This document shows, in pieces, positions 39,028-47,425 of a DNA stretch of 49,322 bases (position 1 is the first letter of the stretch; every line of letters begins with the position of its first letter). The notes under the pieces were generated by a model. That model was given only the letters and a program-made list of their open reading frames with translations. It was not told the DNA's origin and ran no database searches. The stretch comes from Mycobacterium sp. shizuoka-1. GTDB lineage: Bacteria; Actinomycetota; Actinomycetes; Mycobacteriales; Mycobacteriaceae. The position numbers were made by a program, and so were the translations under genes. The DNA lies in the NCBI RefSeq assembly GCF_002723835.1, contig NZ_BEWG01000084.1, forward strand, positions 1 to 49,322, given 5' to 3'.

Positions 39028-42000
39028 GTGTCGAAAAGGGGATTCGTCCGCGGCGGACGCCGACCGGCGCCCAGCGTGCCACCGGTCCGGGTGGCGGTCG
39101 CGCCACCACTGGCACTGCCCGAGCGTGAACCGCGCAACATCCTGCTGATGATCGCGCTGCCGGCGCTGCTGGTCGGCATCATCGGCACGCTCGTCGTGAT
39201 GTACACCTCGGGTGTCCGCTCGCTGCAGTCCGGGTTCTTCCCGCTGATCGGCTTGGTGGGCTTCGGTGCCCTGATGTTCAGTGGCCGGTTCGGTCGCGGT
39301 CGCCGGATCAGCTGGGGCGAGCAGGAAAAGCAGCGCCGGGTGTATCTGCGTCAGCTCGACGACGATCGCGACGAGGTGCAGCACGCCGCTGCCGAACAAC
39401 GCCGCAGCCAATTGTTCGTCCACGGCGACCCGCAGGAGCTCGATACCGTGATCGGTGGGCCGCGGATGTGGGAGCGCCGGCCCGCCGACGCCGACTTCCT
39501 CGACGTACGGCTGGGTATCGGGGTGCAGTCGGCGGCCGACTCCGCGGTTTCTCTGCAATGGCCCGAAGTCCCCGTCGGCGAGGAGCTGGAACCGGTGACG
39601 GGCCGCGCATTGCGCGATTTCATCCTGGAGCAGAGCAAGATTCGCGACATCGGCAAGGTGCTGAGCCTGCGCTCGCGGCCCGGATTCAGCTTCGTCGGTG
39701 ATGACCCCGGCGAGCTGCACGCGTTCATGCGGGCAGTGCTGTGCTCGCTGGCCGTCTATCACAGCCCCAACGACATCAAGCTCATGGTGGTGACCCGGCA
39801 TCCGGAGCTGTGGTCATGGCTGGTGTGGCTGCCCCACAACCAGCACGACGAGATGTTCGACGCCTGCGGCCTGCGGCGGCTGGTCTTCACCTCGCCCACC
39901 GAACTCGAGGACGCGCTGGATGCCGAGCTGCACCGCAAGGGCAGGGGTCCGTGGGCGCCGCCCACCGGATCCAGCCCGACCACCATGGGGTCGCCCATGG
40001 AGGCGCTGCCCGGAAACGCGCTGGGGCCACACTGGGTGATCGTCGACGACAACGTCGGCACCCCCGAGCAGTGGGAAGGCATCACCGGCCAGAAGGGGAT
40101 GGCCGGAATCACGGTGCTGCGCCTGGCATCCCGTCCCGGTGTCGGGGTCGGCTTTGCCGACGAGGAAGAACGCTTTGGGCTGCGGGAAGGCCGGCTGCGG
40201 CACCGCGGCGCCTTCTACGCCGTCGCCGACATGCTCGCCGAGAGCACGGCCGACCGGTATGCGCGGGCGCTGGCCCGCTGGTCGCCGATGACCGCCGGCG
40301 AACTGTCGGAGACCGACAGCCAGGGCGGCGAGCTGCTGCGTGCGCTGGGCATCACCGACCCGCGCCGACTCGATGTCGACCGGCTGTGGGCAGAGAGCCG
40401 TGGCCGGGGCGACCCCAAGTGGGCGGTGGTTCCGGTCGGGGTCAAACCCGGCGGCGAGCTTCAGTACATCGTGTTGCGAGCCAAGGATTTCGGTGGCTTC
40501 GGCTTCCATTCCGTGGTGATCGGCACCTCCGGCTCGGGAAAGTCTGAGTACTTCCTGTCGCTGTGCAACGGGATAGCGTTGACGCACTCGCCGGAGACGT
40601 TCATCGTGATCTTCGTCGACATGAAGTTCGAATCGGCTGCTCAGGATCTCGAAGGCCTGCCCCATGTGGCGGGTTCACTGTCCAACCTCGGCAAGGACGA
40701 TCGACACCTCGCCGAGCGGATGCGCAAGGCCATCGACGGTGAAATTGCCCGCCGCTACCGGCTTTTCAAGGATGCCGGTGCCCGCGATGCCAACGAGTAC
40801 GAGGAGATGCGCCTGGCCGGGCGCGACCTCGAGCCGGTTCCGATCCTGCTCGTCATCATCGATGAGTATCTCGAGCTGTTCCACAACCACCCCGAATGGA
40901 TCGATCTGGTCATCCACATCGGCCAGGAGGGCCGCGGCTGCAATGTCTTCTTCACGCTCGGGGGACAGCGGCTGGATCTGTCGTCGCTGAGTAAGGCCAA
41001 GAGCAACATCGCTTTCCGGGTCGCCCTGCGTGCCGAGACCGCCGAGGACTCCCGTGACGTGATCGGCAGCGACGCCGCGTTGCACCTGCCGTCCAAGGAG
41101 GCGGGCTACGGTCTGCTCAAGGTCGGCCCGCGTGAGCTCGAACAGTTCCGCTGCTTCTACGTCTCGGCCCCGTTCGTGGTGCCGAAGAAGGTGGTGAACA
41201 CCGACACCACGGTGGACGTGAGTTTCACTCAACCCCGGCCCCTGACCTGGGAGTACCAGCCGCTCTCCGATGAGGACAACGCCGCGCTGGCCGGTGCCGA
41301 CGCACCGGAGGAGCCCGACGAATTCCTCTATCACGCGGACGGTTTCAAGAAGAAGAAGCTGCTCGACGTCATCCGCGAGTCGCTGATCTCGCATCCAGCC
41401 CGTGCGCCGCACCAGATCTGGCTGCCGCCACTGGAAGTCGGCGAGACGGCCGATGTCCTGGTCGAGCGCTGGCGAGGCAAACCGTGGTGGGTGGACTACG
41501 GACAGAACCCCGGACTGGTCATTCCGGTCGGGATCGAGGACTTCCCCGAGGACCACGCCCAGCGCGTGCATGTCATCGACGCCGAGATGGACAACGTCAT
41601 GGTGGTCGCGACCGCCCAGCGTGGGAAGTCCACCACGCTGATGACGCTGATCACGTCGGCCTCGCTGATGTACCGGCCGGAGCGGGTGACCTTCTTCTGC
41701 CTGGGTGCGTCGCTGTACCCGGTCGAAGACCTGCCGCACGTGGCCGGCGTCGTCAGCCTCACCGACACCGAAGGAGTGTCGCGGACACTGGCCACGATCG
41801 AAGGACTGATCCGGGCGCGCGAGGCATCGTTCAAGCGCTACCAGATGGACATCGGCGAATTCCGCGAGCGCCGGTTCGGGGCTGCGGGCGGCGGCGGCAC
41901 CGATCCGGACGACAAGTTCGGCGACGTCTTTCTGGTCATCGACAACTTCGGCGACCTGTACGACAAGGACAACGGCATGGGGGATCGGGCGATCACGATC

Positions 42001-43098
42001 GCCCGCCAGGGCTTGTCCTACGGCATTCACGTCGTCACCAGCGCCAGCGGGTGGCTGGTCGGACAGAAGCAGGCCCTGCTGAACGTCTCGAACGCCCGCA
42101 TCCAGCTGCGTCTGAGCAATCCCGACGAGACACAGATGGGTACCGGCATGGAGCATCGCCGGGCGGCGCGCAACACCCTGGACCGGCCCGGTTTCGGGGT
42201 GAGCCGGCTGGGGCACGAGCTGCTGATCGGCTTACCGGAGATCGTCGGCCCCGACGGCGAGCGGATCCCCACTCGCCAGGTCGGCCAGGTGATCGCCGCC
42301 CAGACCGGCGCCGGGCGGGTCGAGACGCTGGCCAGGCTGCCCGAACACATCGGCCTGCGGGAGATCGTCGCCGCCTACCCGGCCACCGGCGAGCGCCTGG
42401 ACATCCCGTTCGCACTCGGCGAGAGCGCGCTGCAACCGGTGGCGCTGCCGACCCGGCAGGCGCCGAACCTGCTGGTCGTCGGCAGGCAGGGCTGCGGGAA
42501 GACCAGCACCTTGGCCGCGTTCGGACAGGCCATCTCGTTGCGGTTGTCGCCCGACGAGGCGCAGATCACGATCGTCGATCCGAAGACCAGCCTGATCGGC
42601 AAGATTCAAGGACCGCACGTACGGGCATACGCCTATACGCCCGACGACATCGATCAGGTCCTGGCCGAGTTGGCCGAGATCATGCGCGACCGGCTGCCAC
42701 CGTCCGGACTGAGCCAGGAGGAGCTGATGACCCGCTCTTCGTGGACCGGTCCGCACCACTTCGTGCTGATCGACGACGAGCAGGAACTGCGGCCCAGCGG
42801 GGCCATCGGAAAGGCTGCCGCGACCGCGCCGCTCTGGACGCTCATCGAGCGAAGCCGGGAGATCGGATTGCACGTCATCGCCACCCGGTTGCCGGGCAAC
42901 TGGGCCGGCGTCTCGGCGATGAGCCCGTTCCTGCAGAAGCTGACCGGTTCGCGGGCGCCGACGCTGTTCATGGACAACGACCCGCAGACGGTGAAAGTGT
43001 TCGGCCGCACCAGCGCCCAGCAACTACCGCCGGGCCGCGGACTGCTGGTGACTACCGACGGCGCGATGGAAGGAGTACTTGTTGGTACGCCGGACTGA
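39028..43098 (+). CDS. eccC2: ESX-2 motor ATPase EccC (undivided, three ATPase domains)
   Basis: The protein has 1356 residues. It has two N-terminal membrane segments (about 38-60 and 68-85), then a DUF domain and three FtsK/SpoIIIE ATPase domains. P-loops are 'GTSGSGKSEYF' (D1, about 498), 'ATAQRGKSTTLM' (D2, about 861) and 'VGRQGCGKTSTLAAF' (D3, about 1151). D1 has a complete Walker B 'LLVIIDEYLEL', D2 has 'LVIDNFGDL' without the catalytic Glu and D3 has 'VLIDDEQEL'. Only D1 is expected to be the main active ATPase. It recognises Esx/PE-PPE substrates. ESX-2, like ESX-3, keeps one undivided EccC, unlike ESX-1. GGGAGG precedes the GTG. Confidence 0.95.
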   Translation: MSKRGFVRGGRRPAPSVPPVRVAVAPPLALPEREPRNILLMIALPALLVGIIGTLVVMYTSGVRSLQSGFFPLIGLVGFGALMFSGRFGRGRRISWGEQEKQRRVYLRQLDDDRDEVQHAAAEQRRSQLFVHGDPQELDTVIGGPRMWERRPADADFLDVRLGIGVQSAADSAVSLQWPEVPVGEELEPVTGRALRDFILEQSKIRDIGKVLSLRSRPGFSFVGDDPGELHAFMRAVLCSLAVYHSPNDIKLMVVTRHPELWSWLVWLPHNQHDEMFDACGLRRLVFTSPTELEDALDAELHRKGRGPWAPPTGSSPTTMGSPMEALPGNALGPHWVIVDDNVGTPEQWEGITGQKGMAGITVLRLASRPGVGVGFADEEERFGLREGRLRHRGAFYAVADMLAESTADRYARALARWSPMTAGELSETDSQGGELLRALGITDPRRLDVDRLWAESRGRGDPKWAVVPVGVKPGGELQYIVLRAKDFGGFGFHSVVIGTSGSGKSEYFLSLCNGIALTHSPETFIVIFVDMKFESAAQDLEGLPHVAGSLSNLGKDDRHLAERMRKAIDGEIARRYRLFKDAGARDANEYEEMRLAGRDLEPVPILLVIIDEYLELFHNHPEWIDLVIHIGQEGRGCNVFFTLGGQRLDLSSLSKAKSNIAFRVALRAETAEDSRDVIGSDAALHLPSKEAGYGLLKVGPRELEQFRCFYVSAPFVVPKKVVNTDTTVDVSFTQPRPLTWEYQPLSDEDNAALAGADAPEEPDEFLYHADGFKKKKLLDVIRESLISHPARAPHQIWLPPLEVGETADVLVERWRGKPWWVDYGQNPGLVIPVGIEDFPEDHAQRVHVIDAEMDNVMVVATAQRGKSTTLMTLITSASLMYRPERVTFFCLGASLYPVEDLPHVAGVVSLTDTEGVSRTLATIEGLIRAREASFKRYQMDIGEFRERRFGAAGGGGTDPDDKFGDVFLVIDNFGDLYDKDNGMGDRAITIARQGLSYGIHVVTSASGWLVGQKQALLNVSNARIQLRLSNPDETQMGTGMEHRRAARNTLDRPGFGVSRLGHELLIGLPEIVGPDGERIPTRQVGQVIAAQTGAGRVETLARLPEHIGLREIVAAYPATGERLDIPFALGESALQPVALPTRQAPNLLVVGRQGCGKTSTLAAFGQAISLRLSPDEAQITIVDPKTSLIGKIQGPHVRAYAYTPDDIDQVLAELAEIMRDRLPPSGLSQEELMTRSSWTGPHHFVLIDDEQELRPSGAIGKAAATAPLWTLIERSREIGLHVIATRLPGNWAGVSAMSPFLQKLTGSRAPTLFMDNDPQTVKVFGRTSAQQLPPGRGLLVTTDGAMEGVLVGTPD

Positions 43099-43129
43099 GC
43101 GACAGTCGGTGAGTTAGCTGCGAGTGCAA

Positions 43130-43180
43130 CGACATAAGTCGCATTAGGTAGCCAGCACACTCTACAATACAACGGTATTG
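43130..43180 (+). promoter_or_regulatory. Palindromes and internal promoter before the PE gene
   Basis: In the 116-base gap after eccC2 lie CGACATAAGTCG (43130-43141, a CGAC/GTCG inverted repeat) and CAATAC-AACG-GTATTG (43165-43180, perfect 6-pair). TACAAT (43163-43168) is a near-consensus -10. I infer an internal promoter for PE-PPE-esxD-esxC under a regulator. Confidence 0.45.
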
Positions 43181-43214
43181 CAGTTTCCCCTGCGATCACC
43201 CAAGGGAGAGCAAC

Positions 43215-43514
43215 ATGGTTCTGAACGTCAATGCCGCATCGGTGTCCACCTCTGCGACGACCGAGACCGGAATCAGCGCGGAAATGGGCGCGGCCACCTC
43301 GGCGGCGTCGGCAGCGTTGGTGGGGGTCCTGCCGATGGGTGCGGATCTGGACTCTGCCGAGTTCGCTGCGGCACTCAACGCCGCGGGCGCCTCCTACATC
43401 GGCACCGCCACCGAGCATCTCGCCAATCGGGGCATGTTCGCCGGTGCGCAGGACATGGCCGCGGCCACGTACACCGCCACCGACGTCCTGAACAACGCCG
43501 CGCTGGGCCTGTAG
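43215..43514 (+). CDS. PE-family protein of ESX-2 (PE36-like)
   Basis: The protein has 99 residues, a PE domain only. The sequence is helical and Ala-rich, with 'GAATSAASAALVGVLPMGAD', 'DSAEFAAALNAAGASYIGTA' and a C-terminal YxxxD secretion motif in 'TYTATDVLNNAAL'. It forms a helical pair with the following PPE protein, and the chaperone EspG2 then binds the PPE. GGGAGAGC precedes the ATG at 43215. The location between eccC2 and the PPE gene matches PE36 in M. tuberculosis. The classic Pro-Glu near the N terminus is not obvious, as is common for this subgroup. Confidence 0.85.
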   Translation: MVLNVNAASVSTSATTETGISAEMGAATSAASAALVGVLPMGADLDSAEFAAALNAAGASYIGTATEHLANRGMFAGAQDMAAATYTATDVLNNAALGL

Positions 43515-43518
43515 GTCG

Positions 43519-44742
43519 ATGCCCGATCCCTCGTGGCCGGCGCTCTCGCCGGAGACCAACTACCTGCGGCTCGTCGGGCCGGGGGCGGGCGGTACGGCGA
43601 CCACGATGGCCAGCGGGGCGGCCTGGCAGGCGTTGATGGGCAGCAACGAGCTGGCCTTCTCGCTGTCGCAGCTGAACACCGCGGTCACCGCGCTGAACTT
43701 CGAGGGCATCGGCGGGCTCAGCTCGATGACCGCGGTCACCGGCCTCAACACCGCATTGCAGCTGCTCGCCGGTTGGGTACAGGAGAAGCCGCCGATCGCT
43801 GCCAGCGCCGTGGCGGCCTATGAGACCGCGGTGTCGACGATGATCCCGGCGGAGGTCTCGATCGCCAATCGCACCGAACAGGCATCGGACGTGGCGATCA
43901 ATCCCGCGGTGCTGGGTGCGCTCACCCCGGCGATCGTCGCTCTGGACACCGAATACTTCGGTGAGCACTGGCCGCACAATTCCGGCGCCGGCGCCACCTA
44001 CGGCGCGGCGTTGGCCTCCTTGGCCGCCGCTCTGGCAGTACCTCCGCCGATTGCGCCGCTGGGCGCCTCGCCGGCCGCACCCGCCGCCGCGGCGGCCGCG
44101 GTGGCCCAGGCCGCCGGCACCACCGGCATGCAGGCCGCCACGCAAGGCACCGGCCAGGTCACCCAGATGGCCGGGAAGACTGCCGCCGCACCCGCCTCTG
44201 CCGGCGGCGAGATGAGCTCGATGATGATGCAGCCCATGCAGGCGGCGATGGGCGCGATGCAGCCGCTGATGGGCATGTTTCAGGCCCCCATGCAGGCCTT
44301 TCAGGGCTTGTCGAGCCTGCCGCAGTCGATGATGGGCTCGCTGGGCGGGATGTTCAACGGCATGAAGGCCGGCGATGCGGCCATGCCGGCCGCCGAACTC
44401 GTCAAAGCCGGAGCGCCGACGGCCGGGGGCGCCGGGCTCGGTGGCGGGGGAATCGGTGGCGGCGGTGGAGGCGTGCCCGGCGCGGGCCTGACCAGCTATA
44501 CCCGCCCCACGAGCAGCTTTGCCCCGGAGAACTCAGGACGCCCGACGTCGCTGAAGACCGGCCTGCTCAGCGCCGCCGAGGTCCGTCCGACCACCGCACC
44601 CATGGGTGGTGGCGCCATGCCGATGTCACCGGCCCACGCCGGGATGCTCGGCCAGGGCAAGGGCGAGAACAGCAAAGACGATGTGGCGCACGCGCGCATC
44701 GTGGTGGAAAAAGATCCGCGGTGGGATCCGCGGCTCAGCTAA
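43519..44742 (+). CDS. PPE-family protein of ESX-2 (PPE69-like)
   Basis: The protein has 407 residues, close to the usual length of the ESX-2 PPE. The N-terminal PPE helical domain (about 1-175) contains 'SPETNYLRLVGPGAGG' and 'FEGIGGLSSMTAVTGLNTAL'. The C-terminal half is low-complexity: an Ala/Pro region (about 175-215), a Met/Gln-rich stretch (about 230-285, 'MSSMMMQPMQAAMGAMQPL') and a Gly run ('GGGGIGGGGGGVPGAG'-like). It ends in a charged tail 'IVVEKDPRWDPRLS'. It starts 4 bases after the PE stop and is its heterodimer partner. The extreme Met content is unusual and may affect stability or metal interaction. Confidence 0.9.
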   Translation: MPDPSWPALSPETNYLRLVGPGAGGTATTMASGAAWQALMGSNELAFSLSQLNTAVTALNFEGIGGLSSMTAVTGLNTALQLLAGWVQEKPPIAASAVAAYETAVSTMIPAEVSIANRTEQASDVAINPAVLGALTPAIVALDTEYFGEHWPHNSGAGATYGAALASLAAALAVPPPIAPLGASPAAPAAAAAAVAQAAGTTGMQAATQGTGQVTQMAGKTAAAPASAGGEMSSMMMQPMQAAMGAMQPLMGMFQAPMQAFQGLSSLPQSMMGSLGGMFNGMKAGDAAMPAAELVKAGAPTAGGAGLGGGGIGGGGGGVPGAGLTSYTRPTSSFAPENSGRPTSLKTGLLSAAEVRPTTAPMGGGAMPMSPAHAGMLGQGKGENSKDDVAHARIVVEKDPRWDPRLS

Positions 44743-44789
44743 CGGCTTGTTACGAGGGGGTGCGTCCGTCAACGTTTGCCAGGGGTGAA

Positions 44790-44819
44790 GTGACAGCAGG
44801 TCAGTCTTCGCCCGATACT
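44790..44819 (+). promoter_or_regulatory. Possible promoter upstream of esxD
   Basis: GTGACA, an 18-base spacer and GATACT lie in the 127-base gap between the PPE gene and esxD. The match to the SigA consensus is moderate. Together with the long gap it suggests separate expression of the esx pair. Confidence 0.3.
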
Positions 44820-44869
44820 CGTCAACACATCCCCAGACCGGGACCTCAATCAGCAAAAGGGAGAAGCAC

Positions 44870-45175
44870 ATGACACTGGTCGTCACACCGGAAGTGCTGC
44901 GCAGCACGCAGCAGGCCATCGAATCCGCGCTCGAGCACGCCACGGCGATCGCCAACGGATACCTCAGCAGCCATGAAGGCTTGGGCTCGGCGGTCTGGGG
45001 TGGCCAGGCGCAGCTGGCTTCGGTCAACACCGCCGCGCAGATCAACCACGACCTGCAGCAGACCATCACCGGCGGCACGCGCCTGGCCCACGGCCTGAGC
45101 CAGGCGGCTTCGATGATGGAACAGCACGAAGCCGACGCCGCCCACAGCCTGACCAGCTTCGCCGCCAACGCCTGA
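44870..45175 (+). CDS. esxD: WXG100 protein EsxD (CFP-10-like)
   Basis: The protein has 101 residues and two helices around a 'VWGGQAQL' turn (WxG present). Coiled regions include 'STQQAIESALEHATAIANGY' and 'INHDLQQTITGGTRLAHGLS'. It is expected to dimerise with the next protein as the ESX-2 secreted substrate. A C-terminal YxxxD motif is absent; the usual carrier of that motif is the CFP-10-like partner, so the signal may be supplied otherwise. AAGGGAGAAGC precedes the ATG, a strong ribosome binding site. It occupies the position of Rv3891c. Confidence 0.88.
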   Translation: MTLVVTPEVLRSTQQAIESALEHATAIANGYLSSHEGLGSAVWGGQAQLASVNTAAQINHDLQQTITGGTRLAHGLSQAASMMEQHEADAAHSLTSFAANA

Positions 45176-45207
45176 TCCCAGCCACCTCACGAAAAGGACT
45201 TCACACC

Positions 45208-45495
45208 ATGTCGGACAACATCACGTACAACCACGGCGGCGTCGCTGATTTCGCCTCCGACGTCGGCTCCCGGTCAGCCCAGCTGATGGAGATCCACGAC
45301 GACATCCTGCAGCGCACCAACGCCATCGCCGACTTCTTCCAGGGCGCTGCCGCGGGCTCGTTCCACGAGGCCCAGATGCAGATGCTGCAAGGCCTGCAGG
45401 GCCTGATCGAGACGATGAACCAGCACGGATCGACCATCAGCAGTGTGAACGACAGCGCGCATCAGACCGACATCATGATGGGCAACCTCTTCTAA
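45208..45495 (+). CDS. esxC: WXG100 protein EsxC (ESAT-6-like)
   Basis: The protein has 95 residues, the same length as M. tuberculosis EsxC as I remember it, with near-identical segments 'VADFASDVGSRSAQL' and 'LQGLQGLIETMNQHGST'. It is predicted to form the anti-parallel helix pair with EsxD. The WxG turn is 'DFFQGAAAGSF', so Trp is replaced by Phe, as also in EsxC. AAAAGGAC lies about 11 bases before the ATG. It ends just before a hairpin that may limit read-through. Its likeness to EsxC is the main reason for calling the locus ESX-2. Confidence 0.92.
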   Translation: MSDNITYNHGGVADFASDVGSRSAQLMEIHDDILQRTNAIADFFQGAAAGSFHEAQMQMLQGLQGLIETMNQHGSTISSVNDSAHQTDIMMGNLF

Positions 45496-45514
45496 CCGGA
45501 CTTCTCAGCCGGTG

Positions 45515-45537
45515 GGGGCGCACAGTCGGTGCGCCCC
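45515..45537 (+). terminator. Hairpin between esxC and espG2
   Basis: GGGGCGCAC-AGTCG-GTGCGCCCC is a perfect 9-pair stem, followed by T-rich TGCTGTCTGTTTT. It lies 19 bases after the esxC stop and 22 bases before the espG2 start. It may be a partial terminator that keeps esx mRNA abundant relative to the downstream machinery genes. Confidence 0.6.
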
Positions 45538-45559
45538 TGCTGTCTGTTTTGGGATCACC

Positions 45560-46393
45560 ATGTTGACGACGACAGTGGACGGCCTGTGGGTGCTACAGGT
45601 GCTGTCCGGCATCGAAGTAGTGGCACCCGAACTCGGCCTGCGGCCGCATCTGCCCAGTATCGAGACCCGCGAGCGGGCCTTGGCGCACCCCGTGGCCGAC
45701 GAACTGCGTGCCGCGGGCGTCATCACCGATGCCGGCGGGGTCGACGACGCCGTCCTGGAGTGGTTGACAGTGTTGTCCCGCCGGGACATCGCCCTGCTGA
45801 TCTACGCGCAGACGCCTGCGCAGGATGTCGAACCGGAACGAGTGCTGTTGGCACGCTTCGCCCAGTGGTGGGTTGTGCTGGAACGCAACGGCATTCTGGT
45901 GCGGCTGTCCGGAGCCGGTACCGCGACCTCGGAGGAGTCGGCCGGCATGCTGATCAATGCGCAGATCGAGCGGCTGTGCGGGGTCATGAAGGCCGCTTCG
46001 TTGCGTCCCGTCACCCTCGAGGTGCCCGAATTGCTTGCCGCTGTTCATGATCGGGCGAGCCTGCGCAGCTTTCTGATGGACCGCAGACTCGACGGCGACC
46101 AGGTCACGATGCTGACGCTGGCCGCCGACACCGAGCGCTCGGCACAGGCGTCGGTGGTGGCCATCCAGTCCGGGATGCCCAGTGGGCCGGCCCGCAACCA
46201 CATCGACCAGGGCGCGGTCACCATCATCGACACCCCCCAGGGCAGGCTGGTGTCCGAACACGTCACCCGCTCCGGGAAATCCTGGATGATCGTCTCCCCG
46301 GGATCAGCGGCCAACATCGCCTCCGCGGTGTTGAAGATGGTTCGTCGACTGCCCGCCGACGACGAGTGGTTCTCTCACAGAAAGGTTGTCTAG
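45560..46393 (+). CDS. espG2: ESX-2 chaperone EspG
   Basis: The protein has 277 residues, the standard EspG size. Features include 'DGLWVLQVLSGIEVVAPELG' at the N terminus and 'ARFAQWWVVLERNGILVRLS' and 'LVSEHVTRSGKSWMIVSPGS' further on, consistent with the EspG quasi-twofold beta-sheet and helix fold. EspG binds the tip of PPE proteins and keeps PE-PPE pairs soluble before secretion. I start at ATG 45560, after the hairpin. The frame runs back to 45512, but that start lies inside the hairpin. Its stop is directly followed by the GTG of the MinD-like gene. Confidence 0.92.
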   Translation: MLTTTVDGLWVLQVLSGIEVVAPELGLRPHLPSIETRERALAHPVADELRAAGVITDAGGVDDAVLEWLTVLSRRDIALLIYAQTPAQDVEPERVLLARFAQWWVVLERNGILVRLSGAGTATSEESAGMLINAQIERLCGVMKAASLRPVTLEVPELLAAVHDRASLRSFLMDRRLDGDQVTMLTLAADTERSAQASVVAIQSGMPSGPARNHIDQGAVTIIDTPQGRLVSEHVTRSGKSWMIVSPGSAANIASAVLKMVRRLPADDEWFSHRKVV

Positions 46394-47425
46394 GTGACGA
46401 ATCCCTGGAATGAGCCGGGGCGTTCTGCCGATCCCCGCGACCCCGCCGGACGGGAAAGCTTCGGGGGCCACCACCGCCCGCAGCAGGACTCGGTGTCGGG
46501 CACTCTGCGCATCTCGGACATGGTGGCGCCGCGCAAGATTCCGCCCGGATCGGGTTGGCGCAAGTTCATCTACAACCTGTCGTTCAAGTCCATCAATCTC
46601 GGCGAGTCGCCCGCGGAGCGGCACTATCGTGAACTCCGCGAACGGATCCGCAGGCACATCCGCAAGCAGTACGTCATCGGTTTCGTCTCCGGCAAGGGCG
46701 GGGTCGGCAAGACGACGATGACGGCGAGCGTGGGTGCGGTGTTCCGGGAATGCCGCCCCGAGAACGTGGTGGCGATCGACGCCGCCCCCGGGTTCGGCAC
46801 GCTGGCAGGCCGCATCGACGAAGCACCCCCGGGCGACTACTCCGCCGTACTCAACGACACCGATGTGCAGGGCTACGCCGACATTCGAGAACATCTGGGG
46901 CAGAACCAGATCGGACTCGACGTCCTGGCCGGAAACCGGGTGTCGGACCAGCCTCGCCCACTGGTCCCGGCAATGTTCACCGGCGTGCTGTCCCGGCTCC
47001 GCCGCACCCACAACGTGATCCTGGTGGACACCGCCGACGATCTGGAACATCCGGTCATGAAGGCCGTCTTTGACGCCTGCGACACCCTGGTGTTCGTCTC
47101 CGGGCTGACCGCCGACACCTCGCTGCCGGTGACCCGCTCGATCGACCTGCTGCGCTCACTGGGCTACCACGAGCTGGTGTCGCGCAGCATGGTGATCCTC
47201 AACGACAGCCGCAACAATTACGACTCCGACGCCCGCAAGTATCTGACCGAACGATTCAGCCAATCCGGCGCGACCGTCGAATTCATGCCGTACGACCCGC
47301 ATCTTGCCAAGGGCGGCATCATCGACGCCCAGCACGAACTGCAGAAGAAGACGCGACTGCGGCTCTTCGAGATCACCGCAGCCCTGGCCGACAAGTACAT
47401 TCCGGACGCCGACAGGCCGCGCTGA
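46394..47425 (+). CDS. ESX-2 MinD/ParA-like ATPase (Rv3888c-type)
   Basis: The protein has 343 residues. A disordered N terminus (about 1-90) precedes a deviant Walker A 'GFVSGKGGVGKTTMTASVG' (KGGxGKTT, about residue 98-112), 'VVAIDAAPGFGTLAG' and 'VILVDTADDLEHPVMKA' (Walker A' and B). This is the SIMIBI-class MinD/ParA type found in ESX loci as EspI or Rv3888c. Its function in secretion is not established; EspI of ESX-1 reacts to low ATP. GTG at 46394 is adjacent to the espG2 stop, and its TGA overlaps the eccD2 ATG by one base. Confidence 0.9.
   Translation: MTNPWNEPGRSADPRDPAGRESFGGHHRPQQDSVSGTLRISDMVAPRKIPPGSGWRKFIYNLSFKSINLGESPAERHYRELRERIRRHIRKQYVIGFVSGKGGVGKTTMTASVGAVFRECRPENVVAIDAAPGFGTLAGRIDEAPPGDYSAVLNDTDVQGYADIREHLGQNQIGLDVLAGNRVSDQPRPLVPAMFTGVLSRLRRTHNVILVDTADDLEHPVMKAVFDACDTLVFVSGLTADTSLPVTRSIDLLRSLGYHELVSRSMVILNDSRNNYDSDARKYLTERFSQSGATVEFMPYDPHLAKGGIIDAQHELQKKTRLRLFEITAALADKYIPDADRPR

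Noticed and set aside
40675..42216. Long minus-strand frame inside eccC2 (513 codons)
   Set aside because: Antisense shadow produced by high GC third positions; eccC2 carries all ATPase motifs on the plus strand.
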